Assembly (NCBI GenBank): GCA_949710005.1
Contig: OX453272.1
Span: forward strand, 45,406,146 to 45,470,145
Direction: 5' to 3'
From: Ricordea florida
Lineage: Eukaryota > Cnidaria > Anthozoa > Corallimorpharia > Ricordeidae
DNA: 64,000 nt
Shown: positions 41,601 to 54,411 of the stretch, piece by piece
Layout of the letters: each line of letters begins with the position of its first letter
Position numbering within the stretch: position 1 is the stretch's first letter
Made by a program: the position numbers and the translations under genes
The notes under the pieces: generated by a model
Told to the model about the DNA's origin: nothing
What the model saw: the letters and a program-made list of their open reading frames with translations, nothing else
Databases searched by the model: none

Positions 41601-43352
41601 CCATCAAGCAAAACCTTTCGAGGTGACTCGATATCAAATTGCCAAGAATACTAGGGATCGATGCTTTTTATCTAACTAGTGTAGACCAATTCTGCACAAC
41701 TGTGCTGCTTATAAATGAAAGTGATATTACTTTTTATGTCAAATAATGCGAAAAGATACTTACGGCTGTCTGTTCTTCGCAGCCAAATGGAGCGGTGTCA
41801 TTCCCTCGATCTGCCTATCATTCAGAATAGAAGAAAACTGTTCATCTTTTGTTGAAAGTTCTTCCACGCACTGCAGAGAGCCTTTTTCAGCTGCAACGTG
41901 AAGTGGCGTCATCTCACGTGCGTCACGTCGGGACAATTTCTCTCCCTCGCGGAGGAGAATCTGCAAGATCTAAAAGAAATCCAAATATGCGTTACTTTAA
42001 TAACGTTGTCGCAATGAAAGTAATTTTTCCCTTCTTGACTTATTCTCTATCAGTGTTGTGGATTCAATAAAATGACTTCTTGTTTTCGGCATTATTTTGG
42101 TGAGTAGGCTTCACCTACGAGCGCAGCCTCCCTCGCTACGTTTTGCCTTATCGGACAGAGGAGTAAGAGCTGGAGGTCAGATAATCCTCAAATAGCCTAA
42201 GAGTACTATAAGAGGATTTTTGTCTTGCTTTGAGACCCTGATTAGGCACAAATACGAAGACCTCTTTGAGGTGCTGAAATTCCAAAGGACAAGAAAGCAA
42301 ACTAGGACAATGAGGAATACTGCAAGCCTTTTGTTGTGCAGATCTATTATATTTATTTAATTTATGACTGGCCGAGTATGGCCTCTGTTTAATGGGATAT
42401 ATAGAACGTTTACCATGCTCCTCAAAACGGCATTATGCAATTATTGCAGGTCTACAACGCAGCACGGTCATGTTGGTGTAGTACCTCAAATACGGAAAAA
42501 ATCATGAAGATCAGTTGAGGCAAAACAAAAATGCCAGCTTCTTACTCTTTTGCGTTTTAATCTGACAAGTTATTTTGTGCTCGTTAGTACAGTGGTATTA
42601 TGGCGATTGCTGGGAGAACGGATTTTACCAAAAAAAAATATTATTCCCACGAAAACCTAGTTTATAGAAGTCTGCGCATGCGCAGGTTATAAACATAGTT
42701 GTAGCATGGTGGTCCTACTTGAAAATAACACAAAAACAAGCAACACCTGAGCGTCTTCCAAAGCAGCCGCCATATGCACGGCAGCAATAAAGTCCTTATC
42801 TGTTTGTTCCAGCAATTCTTGCTTGTTTCTCTTCAGTAGCCATTCAACCACCTCAGGTTTCTTGTATTTTACAGCCAGATGAAGGCAGCTGTTAAATGAA
42901 GCGTCTGTTGCCATTATGTTTGCTCCACGGTTAAATAAAGTTTCCGTACTTTGTAGGGAACCGTGCACAACCGCGTCCAAAAACGGTGTTAGGCCCATTG
43001 TTTCTTCTTTGGCTTCCATATCCGCCCCATTATCCAAGAGAATCTCAACTATTCGTCTGTGGTTAAATGCCGCAGCACTGAAATAGTAATTGTAGAGTTA
43101 CACAGATACCATGAGGTTGTCAATTTTGTTAAGAACCTTAAAATATGCCAGTCTGCAAAAAGTACGTGCCTTTTAGAGAGATGAAGGAAATAGGCACTGG
43201 GGATACATCCGACGTCAAAGTTATTTAATCTGCTGTTTATTTAATATTTTATTTCTTGCTGCTATGATCACGGCGACCCTACAAATTCCATTAACTAGCA
43301 ATGGCGTGATATTGATAATGATAGTGATAGCGACAGTGACATCTATAATAGC

Positions 43353-43407
<55 letters not shown>

Positions 43408-46400
43408 TTAATGATAATAATATCACTGGGAAGTGCAACAGAAACCTTGGTCAAATGGCTGGGAAAGTTGGATGTCAAAATTGGTGTTTGATTACTCCAG
43501 AAAACTACGTTACTAGGAACAGCAAGGATTTTTGAGAAAAGTACTAGAACTGTAGAGTAAGGAGAAAACTCTAAGGGACCTTTGGTCATGGGCTATGACT
43601 CGCTCCCTTAGTAAGCAAACCGGAAAAAAATCATCCAGCTCACTAAGATGAAAATAATAATAACAATTATAATAATAATAATAATAGTAATAATAATAAT
43701 ATTGTTTGTCTGTCTGACCATTGACTTGATGAGAGCACATAAATAAAGATCTCAGACCACTGAAGACAGGCTACGTGACAATAATGATCAAGAAACATAC
43801 CATGTAGATCTCGAAAACACACTACACCTAGATATAACTCAAATCTTTTCGCAAAACGTAAAATTGAAAAGTCTTATTTGTTGTAAAAACGTCGATCAAA
43901 GGACACAATTCGAGGCACTCTGGCAAGGAATTCCATCTAAGTTGTAAATAAAGGCCGCGAATCCAAAGGCCTGAAAGCGTTTAAAACAAGAACACAATAT
44001 GACACACTTACTAATGCAGTGGTGTCTTACGACTGCTGTCTTCTGCATTGATAAATACTCCATATAATACCAGTAACTCAACAACCGTCAAATGGCCATT
44101 TTTGGCTGCTAAATGAACTGGTGTTAAACACGAGATGCCCTTCCGTATCTCAAAGTTTGCCCCGTTTCGTAATAGTAAATCCACAATTCTTTCGTGTCCT
44201 TTGGAGCAGCTATCGTGAAGAACTGTTGCCCCATCGCTGTCCTTAAAATCCAGAAACTCTTTTAAGGAAGGTAAAATCCTTAATGCTGCTCATAGAACAA
44301 GAGAAAATTGGTGTCATTTTGTATTATCGATAAGCTTAAAAAATCCCAATCACAACCATAATTTTTTTTTCATATTTCACTGAACTTTAGTGTAAGTATT
44401 GTTTTTAAACAACCGGAAGAACGGGAAACGAGCATGGTTTTGGTAGCTAAGGACCATAGTAATTCAACTGTTTAACTCCCAGATTTCATATTCATTATAA
44501 ATTAATCTGTAAAGAATATATGTCACCAGCTATGAGTATGTACCACGATATATACCACTTAATAACCGAGAGTGAGGTCATTACAGGGAAATCTCGGAAC
44601 GCTATCGCTCGGTCAATACAGTCAAGGCCTAGGTTTGAAATTTCCTTGTAATGACCGAACAGACGGGGTTAATAAGTTATTTATCATATGCATTGTGGGG
44701 ATAGTTTCTAAAGAAACTGGTGCTGCGTCGGTGGGAAATTGAAACACAAGAAACTGGGTATATCAAACGAGTTGATATACCACCGTAAGGTAAAAGGGAG
44801 GTGCTGACGTTTCGAGCGTTAGCCCTTCGTCGGAGCGAATGAGAGGATTGTGGGTTACGTTCAATTTATATAGAGAAGTTTGGAGCCATGCTATTGGTGG
44901 AACCATAGTAGTGTGTGAATGGAAGTGAATAAATTAGATGAATGATAAAATGAATGAGAAACGTTCGTTGATACCGTGGGGATTAAGAGAACCGACTTGG
45001 AAGATAAATTTCTGTTCTAGGCTTTTACGGCTTTCTGTGTTGCCCTGATGCACGGAAAGGCCATATACCGCCATGTTGTGAGTTGAGTGGTTAGGTAGGT
45101 TAAAGTGTCGCGCTACAGGTTTCGATGCATCTTTGTCATTTCGTTCGACGTCACGTAGATGTTCGCAGAAACGGTCGCCTAATCTTCTTCCGGTCTCGCC
45201 GATGTATATCTTCTTGCATAAGGTGCATTTTATGCAATAGATAACATTGGCGGAAGTGCATGTGAAGCGGTCGGTGATTTTACGCGATCGTTTAGGTCCT
45301 GCTATTTTGTTTGTGTTGTGGATGAAAGGGCAAGTTTTGTATCTTTTGCGTGTGCAGTTGAAAGTGCCGGGTGATTCGTCTGATTTTACTGTACTTCTAA
45401 CTATAAAATCGCTTACGTTTTTGTTACGTTTGAATGAGATGAGTGGTGGTACTGAGAAGATGTTGCCTGTTTCGTTGTCATTCTGAAGTAACTTGAAGTT
45501 CTTCAGAATGATGTTCTTGACAGGTAGGTTGAGTGGGTGAAAAGTGAGTGTGAACGGTATTCTCTGGTTCTCTTCCTTTTGCGACGTTTGTGGTGCTAAG
45601 TGTTGGTCAGTTGTTTGAGCGCGCTGTTAGAGCCACGGTTCTTGAAGAACTGAAGCATTTCTTCTGATTTGCTGGAAAAGTCCAACTCATCACTACTTAA
45701 ACGTCGAAGTCAGAGGAATTGAGAATATGGAAAGGAATTTTAAACATGGGTGGGGTAAGAAGACGAGTGCAACAAATAACTATGGGAGTCTGTAGGTTTG
45801 TAGTACACACTAGTTGATAGGCCATTGTTGTGGATTCAAACCCTGATAAACTTGCCCTTTCATCCACAACACAAACAAAATAGCAGGACCTAAAGAGGGG
45901 GACATTGGGGTTTACGGTATTGCGGTATTGGGCTTATTTTCAGGCGGTATTTCGGTAATTCAAGTCCCAAGCTACGGTATTGCGGTATGCGGTAGCCCTA
46001 CGGTATGCGGTTTTTCGTCGTTTTGACTGACGGTAATCGGTAAAAAAACATATTTCGCGGTATTGCGGTTCAGTTGAAGTCACGGTGTTCACACTTCTCG
46101 TCATAACTAGCTCCGAAGTTCGCGTAACATAGCAAACCAATCGTGATTTGCTTCATATCATTGTTGCTCTACAAAAATTACTTTGATACGAAAACATCGG
46201 CACATAAGAGAGATAACTGAACGCACGAGGTGGATACAACTTTAAGCGTGGCCGATTAAAAGTGCGGTATCGGTATTTTGTAGATTTTGCACTCGGTATT
46301 TCGGTATTTGCATTTTTTTTCTTACGGTATTGCGGTATTGGGTACCCCCCAATGTCCCCCTCCCTAAACGATCGTTAAAAACCCCAAGCGCCCGCTTCAC

Positions 46401-49400
46401 ATGCACTTCCGCCAATGTTATCTATTGCATAAAATGCACCTTATGCAAGAAGATATATATCGGCGAGACCGGAAGAAGATTAGGTGACCGTTTCTGCGAA
46501 CATCTACGTGACGTCGAACGAAATGTCAAAGATGCATCGAAACCTGTAGCGCGACACTTTAACCTACCTAACCACTCAACTCACAACATGGCGGTATATG
46601 GCCTTTCCGTGCATCAGGGCAACACAGAAAGCTGACCATTTCCGCGAACATCTACGTGAAGTCGAACGAAAATTGTCCCTTGAAAACCTTGATCTCGCCC
46701 GTCTGGTTTTCCCGCCAGATTGCGAAAATGTGACATAAATAAGGTCAAAAAGTCGACCGGAAGCGTCCCGACAAGAAGCTATATCATTTAACCGGAAGTC
46801 TCTCTTCATTCTCCCAAACTACCGCTGACTTTTTAATTGAACACCGAAAACTCAGCCTCCCTCTACGCCCGTGGAAAAGTGACACCCGAACGAAATGACA
46901 AAGATGCATCGAAACCTGTAGCGCGACACTTTAACCTACCTAACCACTCAACTCACAACATGGCGGTATGTGGCCTTTCCGTGCATCAGGGCAACACAGA
47001 AAGCCGTAAAAGCCTAGAACAGAAATTTATCTTCCAACTCGGTTCTCTTAATCCCCACGGTATCGACGAACGTTTCCCATTCATTTAATCATTCATCTAA
47101 TTTATTCACTTCCATTCACACACTACTATGGTTCCACCAATAACATGGCTCCAAACTTCTCTATATAAATTGAACGTAACCCACAATCCTCTCATTCGCT
47201 CCGACGAAGGGCTAACGCTCGAAACGTCAGCACCTCCCTTTTACCTTATGGTGGTATAACTTACTTAATCAACTCGTTTGATTTACCCAGTTTCTTATTT
47301 ATCATATGGCCTCTTTAGCACAGGAAAAAGAAAAACGGAAGACTCTTTTCAATATTTGCTTGCGCGCGCAAGAGGTCATTCAAGGTCATTTCCACTGAAC
47401 CGAAACACCTGACCTTGCGAGCGAAACTAGAAGCAACAGAAAAAACATCTTTTGTCTATATTAAAGGAAACCTTTGTCTATATTAAAGGAAAAATGTTTT
47501 GAAAAATTTTCATAATGGCAGGTCATTACAAGAAAATCTTGCCCGCTCAGTAGCCAATCAATGCGCGCGTACTATTGTAGCCGCATAATGAAATAACTTA
47601 TTTTCCTATATTGCTGTATTATTATTTAACTTTAAAAGTCTTCAGTTCTAAAAAGATAACGTCAAAATGTAGTAAAAGTGTGGTAAAGCCAAAAGTATGC
47701 GCACTGGTGCGACAGTGGTAGGAGGGATAAGACCCTTTTGCTACCAAAAAAAAGTAGAAAAAAAAAAATAGAAAAATAGAGCTCAAAAGCCAGCAGCCAT
47801 GGACAGCTGTTTCGGCCATGTTAGGCCTCATCCTTAGCCACATCCCACAACTCTACCATTTTGCTTCTAAAAAGTTAGATATCGGTTCAGCGTCAAACTG
47901 CATTTCTAAATTATTACTCTCTTTTCGGGTTTCCTTGCCAATTTGTTTACTTTATTACGTCATCTTTTACTCTAATTCTTCTTTCTCTATTCAAAAATAA
48001 CTATTAATAAGGGCTACTAAAGGCTAAGGCTAAAATATAGACATGCTCTTACCGGCTTGAATAAGCAGCTCACAAGCTTCCTCATTGCCCTTATAAACTG
48101 CCATACTCAAAGGCCTTCGCAGATTTACCGAACTCGACAAAACATCAGCACCGTTCCTTAAAAAAAGTTCGCATAGGGCGGGATCTCCATGAAGACAAGC
48201 TAAATGAAATGGTGTAAATTTTCCAACGTTTGCAACATTAGCGTCAACTTTGGGATCTTGAAGAAGAATCTCTGCTATCTCAGTAAAGCCTTGATGTGCA
48301 GCTATATGAAGAGGACTCATTTTGTTGCTTTCAAATAAGGCGGGATTGGCACCTTTCTGAAGAAGAAGCCTGACAATTTCACCACTCTGTGTTCTAAAAG
48401 AAGGCAAACAAAAGATTAAACTTTTTGATCTGCTAAATCAGAAAATCAGTCTATTTTGTAGAGTATTTCGCGGGTGCATAGTGGTATCACCCATACTTTA
48501 TTGTGCATGATTTACCTGTATTGTCATGAGGCCGGCCAATGCAAACATTGTATGTTTGCGAAAAACGAAACAGTACTATTAAAGCTTGGATAATGATGTA
48601 TCCGTAATAAATTATGGGAATCTAGCCTTTCGTCAGTAAACTCACCAAAAAGACGACAATTTGCAATATCCTCCAAATGTCACTGACCCGAAAAGTAAGT
48701 TAAATAAACTTGATCAAACTTAAAGAATTTGTTTACGTTTTCTAACCTGACAGCAACATGCAGTGGAGTGACTCCATCTTTTCCCGCCAAGTCAATATCA
48801 GCTCCACGGTCTAGCAAGTAAGTCACTTGCATTAAGTCCTTTTTTAGCACCGCGCGAAGCAATGGTGACAACCCATCCCTATCGAGTTTGTTTAACCTGT
48901 TGTCAGCCTCCAAGCCACCGTTTGTGAAAACAACTGGCTCTGGTTCAAATGCCTTGACGTCGCTTCCACGAGAGAGCATTCTAATAACATTCTTTGGTCC
49001 TTTCGTGCTCACATAGTTGGAGATAAGCTCTAAAGATTCATGATCACTATCAAGCAATGGCTGTACTTTTGTCAGAGAAGCTGCACTTTTCTGCGTCCCC
49101 TTTGAAGATCGCGATAACCGCCTGCCAGATGCTGATGACATGAGCAAAACACATCATATAATAAACGTTAGATCTACATACAACGATAAAGAAAACCGTT
49201 TAAATATTATTGTTATTTGACTAGAAATGACAGATGGTTTTTACATATTACGACAGTCGTAAACAAAAATATATTTTCATTAAGAGGGCGTGCCTTTATC
49301 CTTAGCAGTTGGTATGTGGATTGGTAGTTAACTGTATATAGTTTGCTGATGTGTATGGCTATTTGCAGTTATGCAGGGTATTAAGGGGCTGTTCATTTTT

Positions 49401-52400
49401 TTATGAGGGAGGGAGCACTGGTGTGATTGGGGAAGCACCATTTAAAAATTGCATAACACCCCTCAGCTTGCCAATTTTTTTACATGACCCTCCCTCTTTC
49501 CCATCAAAAGAAAGAGAAGTTAATTTCGGATTAAAACATTGTGACATCATATCACTAAGTATCGTTAAAATATTTCACGTGATCCCCCTTTTCCCTGATT
49601 TTTTTTTGCATGGCCCCCCAAGTCCCACCAAAAAACCTATACCCCACCCCACCCCCCCCTTCCTCTCTCTCTCTCTCTCTCGTAAAAGATGAACGGTCCC
49701 TAAGCGAAGTTCGCGCAGTTCACGGCAGGAGCCACTCAGACTCTCTATCTTAAACTCTTCCAACATTCCGAACCAGTTATTTTCTGTTTCGCTGCGTTGA
49801 GTATTAACGCAATTTTGAATTCTCAGGCATTTCCTTGCATTTCACTTCCGACTATTATTCCTTTTTCGAAATAGAGCGCTTGCTGAACTAGTTTGGATGT
49901 GTACACCTCCCGCGAAGCTCAACCTGACCAGGATAACCCCCGGGTATTGTAAACAATAGGTTTTCTTCAACCAGTTGAATAGATATGCTATTCCTAGTAT
50001 TTTGGTTTTCTTGGTCATTATTTTAAATCTGTAAATATCGATGGCTCGAATAGAGAATCAGCCTACATACACTGAACACGCTACTAACGGCATCACTCAC
50101 TTCTCAATGAGAACCCCTAGTTTTAGTATATTTTCAGGCTTTTGAAAATGTTTCCAAAATCAATGGCATTCTAACTTTAAAAATATTATTCATAAACAAC
50201 ATTGCTTTGTATTAATTTATCAATTTGAATTTTGTAACGATTTTGGGGGATTAAAACATGAATGAATAATGGATAAACACTCATATTTCTAATAAAATAC
50301 ATGCAAAAATTTCAACGTGGGAATTGACTGAGAACACGTCAATTAATCCCAAACAGTGCTGAAAGCTCAAATTAAGTGCAAATTTTGAGAGTGCCGAAAC
50401 TTGAAAATGAATTTTTATATGTGTAGTTTTGAAATGTAATGAAATGTTTTAGAGAGCAATTTGGAATAATGAAGAATTCGTAAACAAATTACACTCGCCC
50501 CTTGGGTTTTGTAAGCGTGTGTTTATCTATTCCCAAATTCACTCGAAATCATTTTATTACATGTACGAATTCAATGCAAATTTAATAATCATTAATGAGA
50601 TAATGATTTTAGTCCATGCACACTCGTTGGAAAATAATGAATAGCAATTCTCATCCTGTACTAGAAAAATTAACGTTTGAGCTAAAAGTCAAATGAAGCC
50701 CGAGCTTTAACAGATTTTAGATACCAATTTATTCTGATAACACACCCACGCATAAACTTCACATCCCATTACCCTCATTGTTGGTCGATCGAATTAAAGA
50801 TATCGATCAAAAAAGGTTTAAAAGGTTCCTACTAAACTGGGAACCTTTCACAATAGTTATCTGCTTTTGTTCAAAATAATTCTCTCACAACCATTAAATC
50901 ACGTTACCTTATTTCTCTGTCACTGTTTTCGTAAGCCAGTTCTAACATTTTGGACAACATTTTGTCAACATTATCATAAATCATAATTACGTCAGTTCTC
51001 TGTTCAATAAGGCATCTGACGTCATCCCACATTTCCTAATTTTTTATCTTTAAACCAACCTCTTGAAGGTGCAATTGATTTTTAATAATTTTAAAGTTTA
51101 CTTTTAATTTTCTTACTGAACTGTTCCATAACACCTGACCAATTTCCATTCAGTGGTTCGACAGCTGTCGCTGGAAAACCTTATAAGGCTAAGTAGCTTT
51201 TTTCTATTTGCCCCCGCAGGGTTCCGGCCCAGAGGCCGGAACCCGAGGAGGCACCCTAATGTTCTCCGCGTAAATAAGAAGTATCGTATTGTCGTAGTGT
51301 TAGTATGCGAAAATTTTCTCGATTTGACGAAAATAGGCGCGCACGGTGGTCCCGGTTAATTTTCAGCATGTGCGCCTGGCTCAGCAACCGCGCAAACTGG
51401 GTTTGGAAAGTTTGGCAACGAGTCGTCACGATTTCATTCCAAGCTTTCTTATTTAATTCCAAGCTATAATGTAAACCCATCCTAAACACGATATGTATGA
51501 GGATTTCCATTAACCCAAGAAACAAAGTGTGATAACTGACAAAACACAAACACAACAAGGAGCTTGCACTCGCAAACTCTCAAACGAAAACTACATTTCA
51601 AAGGTTCATAACAAATACATGGACAGCCACAGGCAGTCTTCATTCAGTTTTTACAAAGTCGGGGGCAGATTTAGTGACAACTATGACTAGTATAATTTCG
51701 TAGTATCGAGCCCCCGTTAGCTAATATTTCATTTCGTCGTTCTTTCGAAAAAGTCATAGAGCGGAAACGATTAATAACATGGAATAAAAGTGGCCCTGTG
51801 TTTTACAGCTGTTCACAATCGCGCGATTTGGGTAGGATTATTTTGGAACGGTTTGGGAAGTATTTGTTTGACCATAACGCGACTGCTGTCAATGGATTGC
51901 CTACAGTCTTTCCCAACGACTTAATGTTGTCCCGTAACTGATATTGCATCCTTATAATAGGTAATGCCTGACAAAACTTACCTGCTGTATTTATGCCAAT
52001 CAAACCTGTTTAGTTTTACATCCAGTGTACACTTTAGACCGACCTTCGGACTATCAAAATTTTAACATTTTGCACAAAGTCTAAGAAAGACGATTCATTA
52101 AGGACAACTTTCGAGTCAGAAGAGAACTTCAAGAAGGCTGTTAAATACGAAAGGACTTTAAACGATGTTAGGTTAGCAGCTGTTTAACCTGTGAAAAGTC
52201 CGGACGTGAAGGCAAAATACGTTGTTAATTAAATACCTGTGTCATCGTAGCGATTATCAACTGAATATAGATGTGCAGCAAGGACTACCAGTGAGACAGT
52301 AGCTGTTATAAACTAGCAGTTCACAATATTCATCCCAGCTGAGGTGACTAAGTCATTCAAGAAAAGAACACGATAGAGACCCTTTATCAGCCGACCATTT

Positions 52401-52580
52401 CAAGCGACGAATGTAAACTTCATTTTAACTCAACAGGCACCGATTTGCATAGGATAACCTTTTGCTTGGGCAGATATCAACGAAACAATTCAAAGGAAAA
52501 ATTTAAAGTCGACATCACAAACCTTTTCCACCGTCTCCACTGTTCAGAGCGAAGTCGTAAATCGATGAAAGGTCACTCAT
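35623..52580 (-). CDS. TRPA1-like: TRPA1-like cation channel, copy 2 (complete, 11 exons)
   Basis: Exons, 5' to 3': 52580-52523, 49131-48747, 48393-48053, 44288-44012, 43077-42747, 41969-41764, 40784-40449, 39159-38334, 37678-37469, 36629-36454, 35848-35623. Junction phases are identical to copy 1 and the frame holds throughout, giving 1123 residues. The N-terminus is MSDLSSIYDFALN. Ankyrin repeats include SPLHIAAHQGF, TPLHYAA (split by an intron) and NTPLHVACRHSR. The S1-S5 exon matches copy 3 best (DPSNLLDLLMIAMVISFIVPYISHD). The pore exon reads MMMVGELDYSDIYAGYV, the same filter as copy 1. The C-terminal coiled coil ends EKLQINTE. Exon 4 has no Met and is easy to miss. The exon 2 acceptor has a weak pyrimidine tract. 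Confidence 0.88.
40840..41350. repeat. Dispersed fold-back repeats
   Basis: 40,840-41,060 is an inverted, diverged copy of the repeat at 54,700-55,070 (GTCACGTG, GATCGGGATACAATTGCG, CTCGAGTCC). At 41,225-41,345 a second palindrome has arms containing TTTTGTCCGCTTGGATT and its mirror. Both lie in the exon 6-7 intron of TRPA copy 2. Confidence 0.6.
43350..43420. repeat. (AAT/GAT)n microsatellite
   Basis: AAT-type triplets followed by GATAAT units in an intron of TRPA copy 2. A second AAT-type tract lies at 43,650-43,700. Confidence 0.85.
44677..47308. mobile_element. Penelope-like element copy B: inverted dimer with 14-base target duplication
   Basis: TTATTTATCATATG flanks the insert (44,677-44,690 and 47,295-47,308). 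From the left end to about 45,760 the sequence is a - strand copy with the GIY-YIG endonuclease region (YCIKCTLCKKIYIGETGRRL, about 45,240-44,960 on the - strand) and the protein part before it. From about 45,840 to the right end it is a + strand copy of the same region (46,330-46,635 and 46,887-47,088). A duplicated, rearranged block lies at 46,636-46,886. Hammerhead-like motifs sit at 44,803-44,836 and 47,198-47,231 in opposite orientation. No reverse-transcriptase core was seen. It lies in the exon 3-4 intron of TRPA copy 2. Confidence 0.8.
45895..46362. mobile_element. Nonautonomous DNA transposon nested in Penelope copy B
   Basis: The 16-base ends GAGGGGGACATTGGGG and its exact inverse bound 468 bases. 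CCTAAA is duplicated on both sides (45,889-45,894 and 46,363-46,368), and joining the flanks restores the Penelope sequence seen intact on the other arm near 45,280-45,310. The inside is full of CGGTATTGCGGTAT-type motifs and has no coding capacity. The superfamily is uncertain; the 6-base duplication excludes the TA and TTAA groups. Confidence 0.8.
47790..47850 (-). repeat. Second hammerhead-like retroelement fragment
   Basis: On the - strand GGATGAGGCCTAACATGGCC is followed by GAAACAGCTGTC, giving a perfect GGCC/GGCC stem and the GAAAC strand of a hammerhead. The 5' core (CUGAUGA expected) reads AGGAUGA, so it is degenerate. Confidence 0.35.
49385..49700. mobile_element. Harbinger-like MITE
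   Basis: The ends GGGGCTGTTCAT and ATGAACGGTCCC are inverted, with TAA on both sides (49,382-49,384 and 49,701-49,703). A C-rich and CT-repeat tract lies at 49,640-49,680 inside it. Located in the intron between exons 1 and 2 of TRPA copy 2. Confidence 0.6.
51219..51244. repeat. Perfect GC-rich 11-bp hairpin
   Basis: GGGTTCCGGCC and its exact inverse are separated by CAGA. It lies in the first intron of TRPA copy 2, which otherwise shows no gene between 49.7 and 52.5 kb. Confidence 0.7.
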
Positions 52581-53465
52581 AATGTTTACAACACCGTGCC
52601 GCTTGCTTTCCTTGGTGTTTGAGCACGCAGTTTCGTGACACAGCAGATGTTAAGCCAATGAAGTGGGCGTTAATGATGCAGATCAATTAAAACAGTTGGC
52701 TGGACGTGCTGACATTTTAGAATTCAGCACATGTACACTCTAAAATACGACTACATCACGATCTAGTCCCGATTCACGAGGAGTGTTTGACCAACTGATG
52801 AATAATAATAACGTAATACGCAATATTAATCAATGATTGACGTGGTTTCAATTGATCAGTCAAGCTGAACATCGATTTGTTTGCATCATAACATCATTAC
52901 TTATCTGTAAATATATCAATTTTAATTCAAGCATAATTTAACCCGAGCAGGTTGGGTTTATTGATTAGCTTTTGTAGCGTTGACGTGGCCAACATATGGC
53001 GCCCAATGTTTATTATAATCAATTAACAGTATTGACAACTTTGGCGAACTGCAGGAGACAGCTTAGACAGCTTCTAGTTGTAAAACCGAGCATGTATACA
53101 TTTTCAACAACAGAGGAGAACCCGACAGGAACCGTGAGCGATGGAGGTTTTATCATGAAGTACGGTATTGAGGATTTTAACTTGACCTTTACATTTCTGC
53201 CATTTTGCGGAATCAATATTCTCGGTTCAGTCATATAAGCTTTAAATAGCGTGAGTGCAATGATGAATTTTTGCTTTTGTTAGGACGTTTTTGAGACTTT
53301 TCCTAGATTGTAATTTTAAAAAAATATGATGACCTTGTCGAATAAGAGTTAGAAAATCATCCAATCAGGGTTCGTATTTCAGAGGTAATTTGAGCTTCCC
53401 TCCTTTGAAGGTCGCGTCCAAGCCACAAATAGGTTTTGCACGATTTCAGGTTCTCAGTTTTTGTA
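52581..53465. other. Upstream region of TRPA copy 2
   Basis: TTTTAATTGATCTG on the - strand (52,679-52,693) matches the motif upstream of copy 1. No gene was seen. The frames at 52,996-53,238 lie on both strands and look like chance. Confidence 0.35.
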
Positions 53466-53862
53466 CAGTGGAATCCCGCTCTATAAGGAAGACCCCGTTA
53501 TAACGAACAAAATTTGAAAGCCCGGCAGAATTACAGTAACATATGTGCAAACGAACCTCGCTATAACGCAATCCCTGCTGCAACGAACAAATTTTGACTG
53601 TCCCAACGCACATTTTACCCCGCTAGATTGAAAACTAGTTGTCCGATCGCTCGCAGCAGTCAGTAAAGACGACAGATTTGAGCAGAAATCACAGCTTGCC
53701 TTTATTTCGGTTGCTAATAATTAACGTACCACCCTATAACGAATATTTTTGCTGTTAACCAGGCAATTCATTATATAACGGGGTCTTCTCTATAACGAGG
53801 ACCCCGCTATAATGAACAATTTATTCGGTACCATGGCACTTCCTTATAGCGGAGTTCCACTG
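53466..53862. mobile_element. Pogo-like MITE
   Basis: The ends CAGTGGAATCCCGCTCTATA and TTATAGCGGAGTTCCACTG are inverted copies. The left flank is TA and the right flank is CA, so one side of the TA duplication has mutated. The inside repeats CCCGTTATAACGA-type motifs. No transposase is present. Confidence 0.7.
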
Positions 53863-54411
53863 CAGGAGACACAGACAATTCCACAGACAATCGAGATGGA
53901 GCGCTGGTCATTGTAGAGGGACTTGCACTGGAATTGTTGTAGTACTCCCTTGGGAGTGTAGTAGTGTAATCGTTAATTTTTTGTCACCCTCGCACAGTTC
54001 GATAGAAATAATTATGTCTACTGCCTTATTCAGAATTCAAAATATTTTCTGAAGTTGTATGTGCTTGTTAAGTTACTTATAGCGTTTTGAACAATTATTG
54101 TATTTTCCAGTCTATTACGAGAGAGAGATAAGCAATTTTCATGAGAACTTATTAATGTAGCTTTTGATTCCTTTTAAGTCATTATCATGCAATTTTTAAG
54201 GCTTCGTTACCTTACGGCATCTTATAGCTAGTTGATTAAGTACTTTTTAGGTACTCTACAATGGCAAACGTTTCCCATTATTTCCTTATATTACAAGCCA
54301 AGTCGAGAGAAGTATTACAACGACATCGTTGCCAATTCTTAGTACTCGGGATGGGAAGGGTATGCTCTGATGAAGAAATAGCTGCAACAATCACAGTCCT
54401 CTGCTCCACCA

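Larger units (their letters stand above)
44535..47610. repeat. Inverted-repeat element interrupted by Penelope copy B
   Basis: GGTCATTACAGGGAAATCTCGG (about 44,577) and flanks have an inverted counterpart (TTTCCTTGTAATGACC, about 44,640), and a further related block lies at 47,520-47,590 (GGTCATTACAAGAAAATCTTG). The 14-base duplication made by the Penelope insertion splits this unit, so it is older than the Penelope copy. Confidence 0.45.

Noticed and set aside
45247-45486. 79-residue + strand frame
   Set aside because: It is the reverse reading of the Penelope endonuclease arm.
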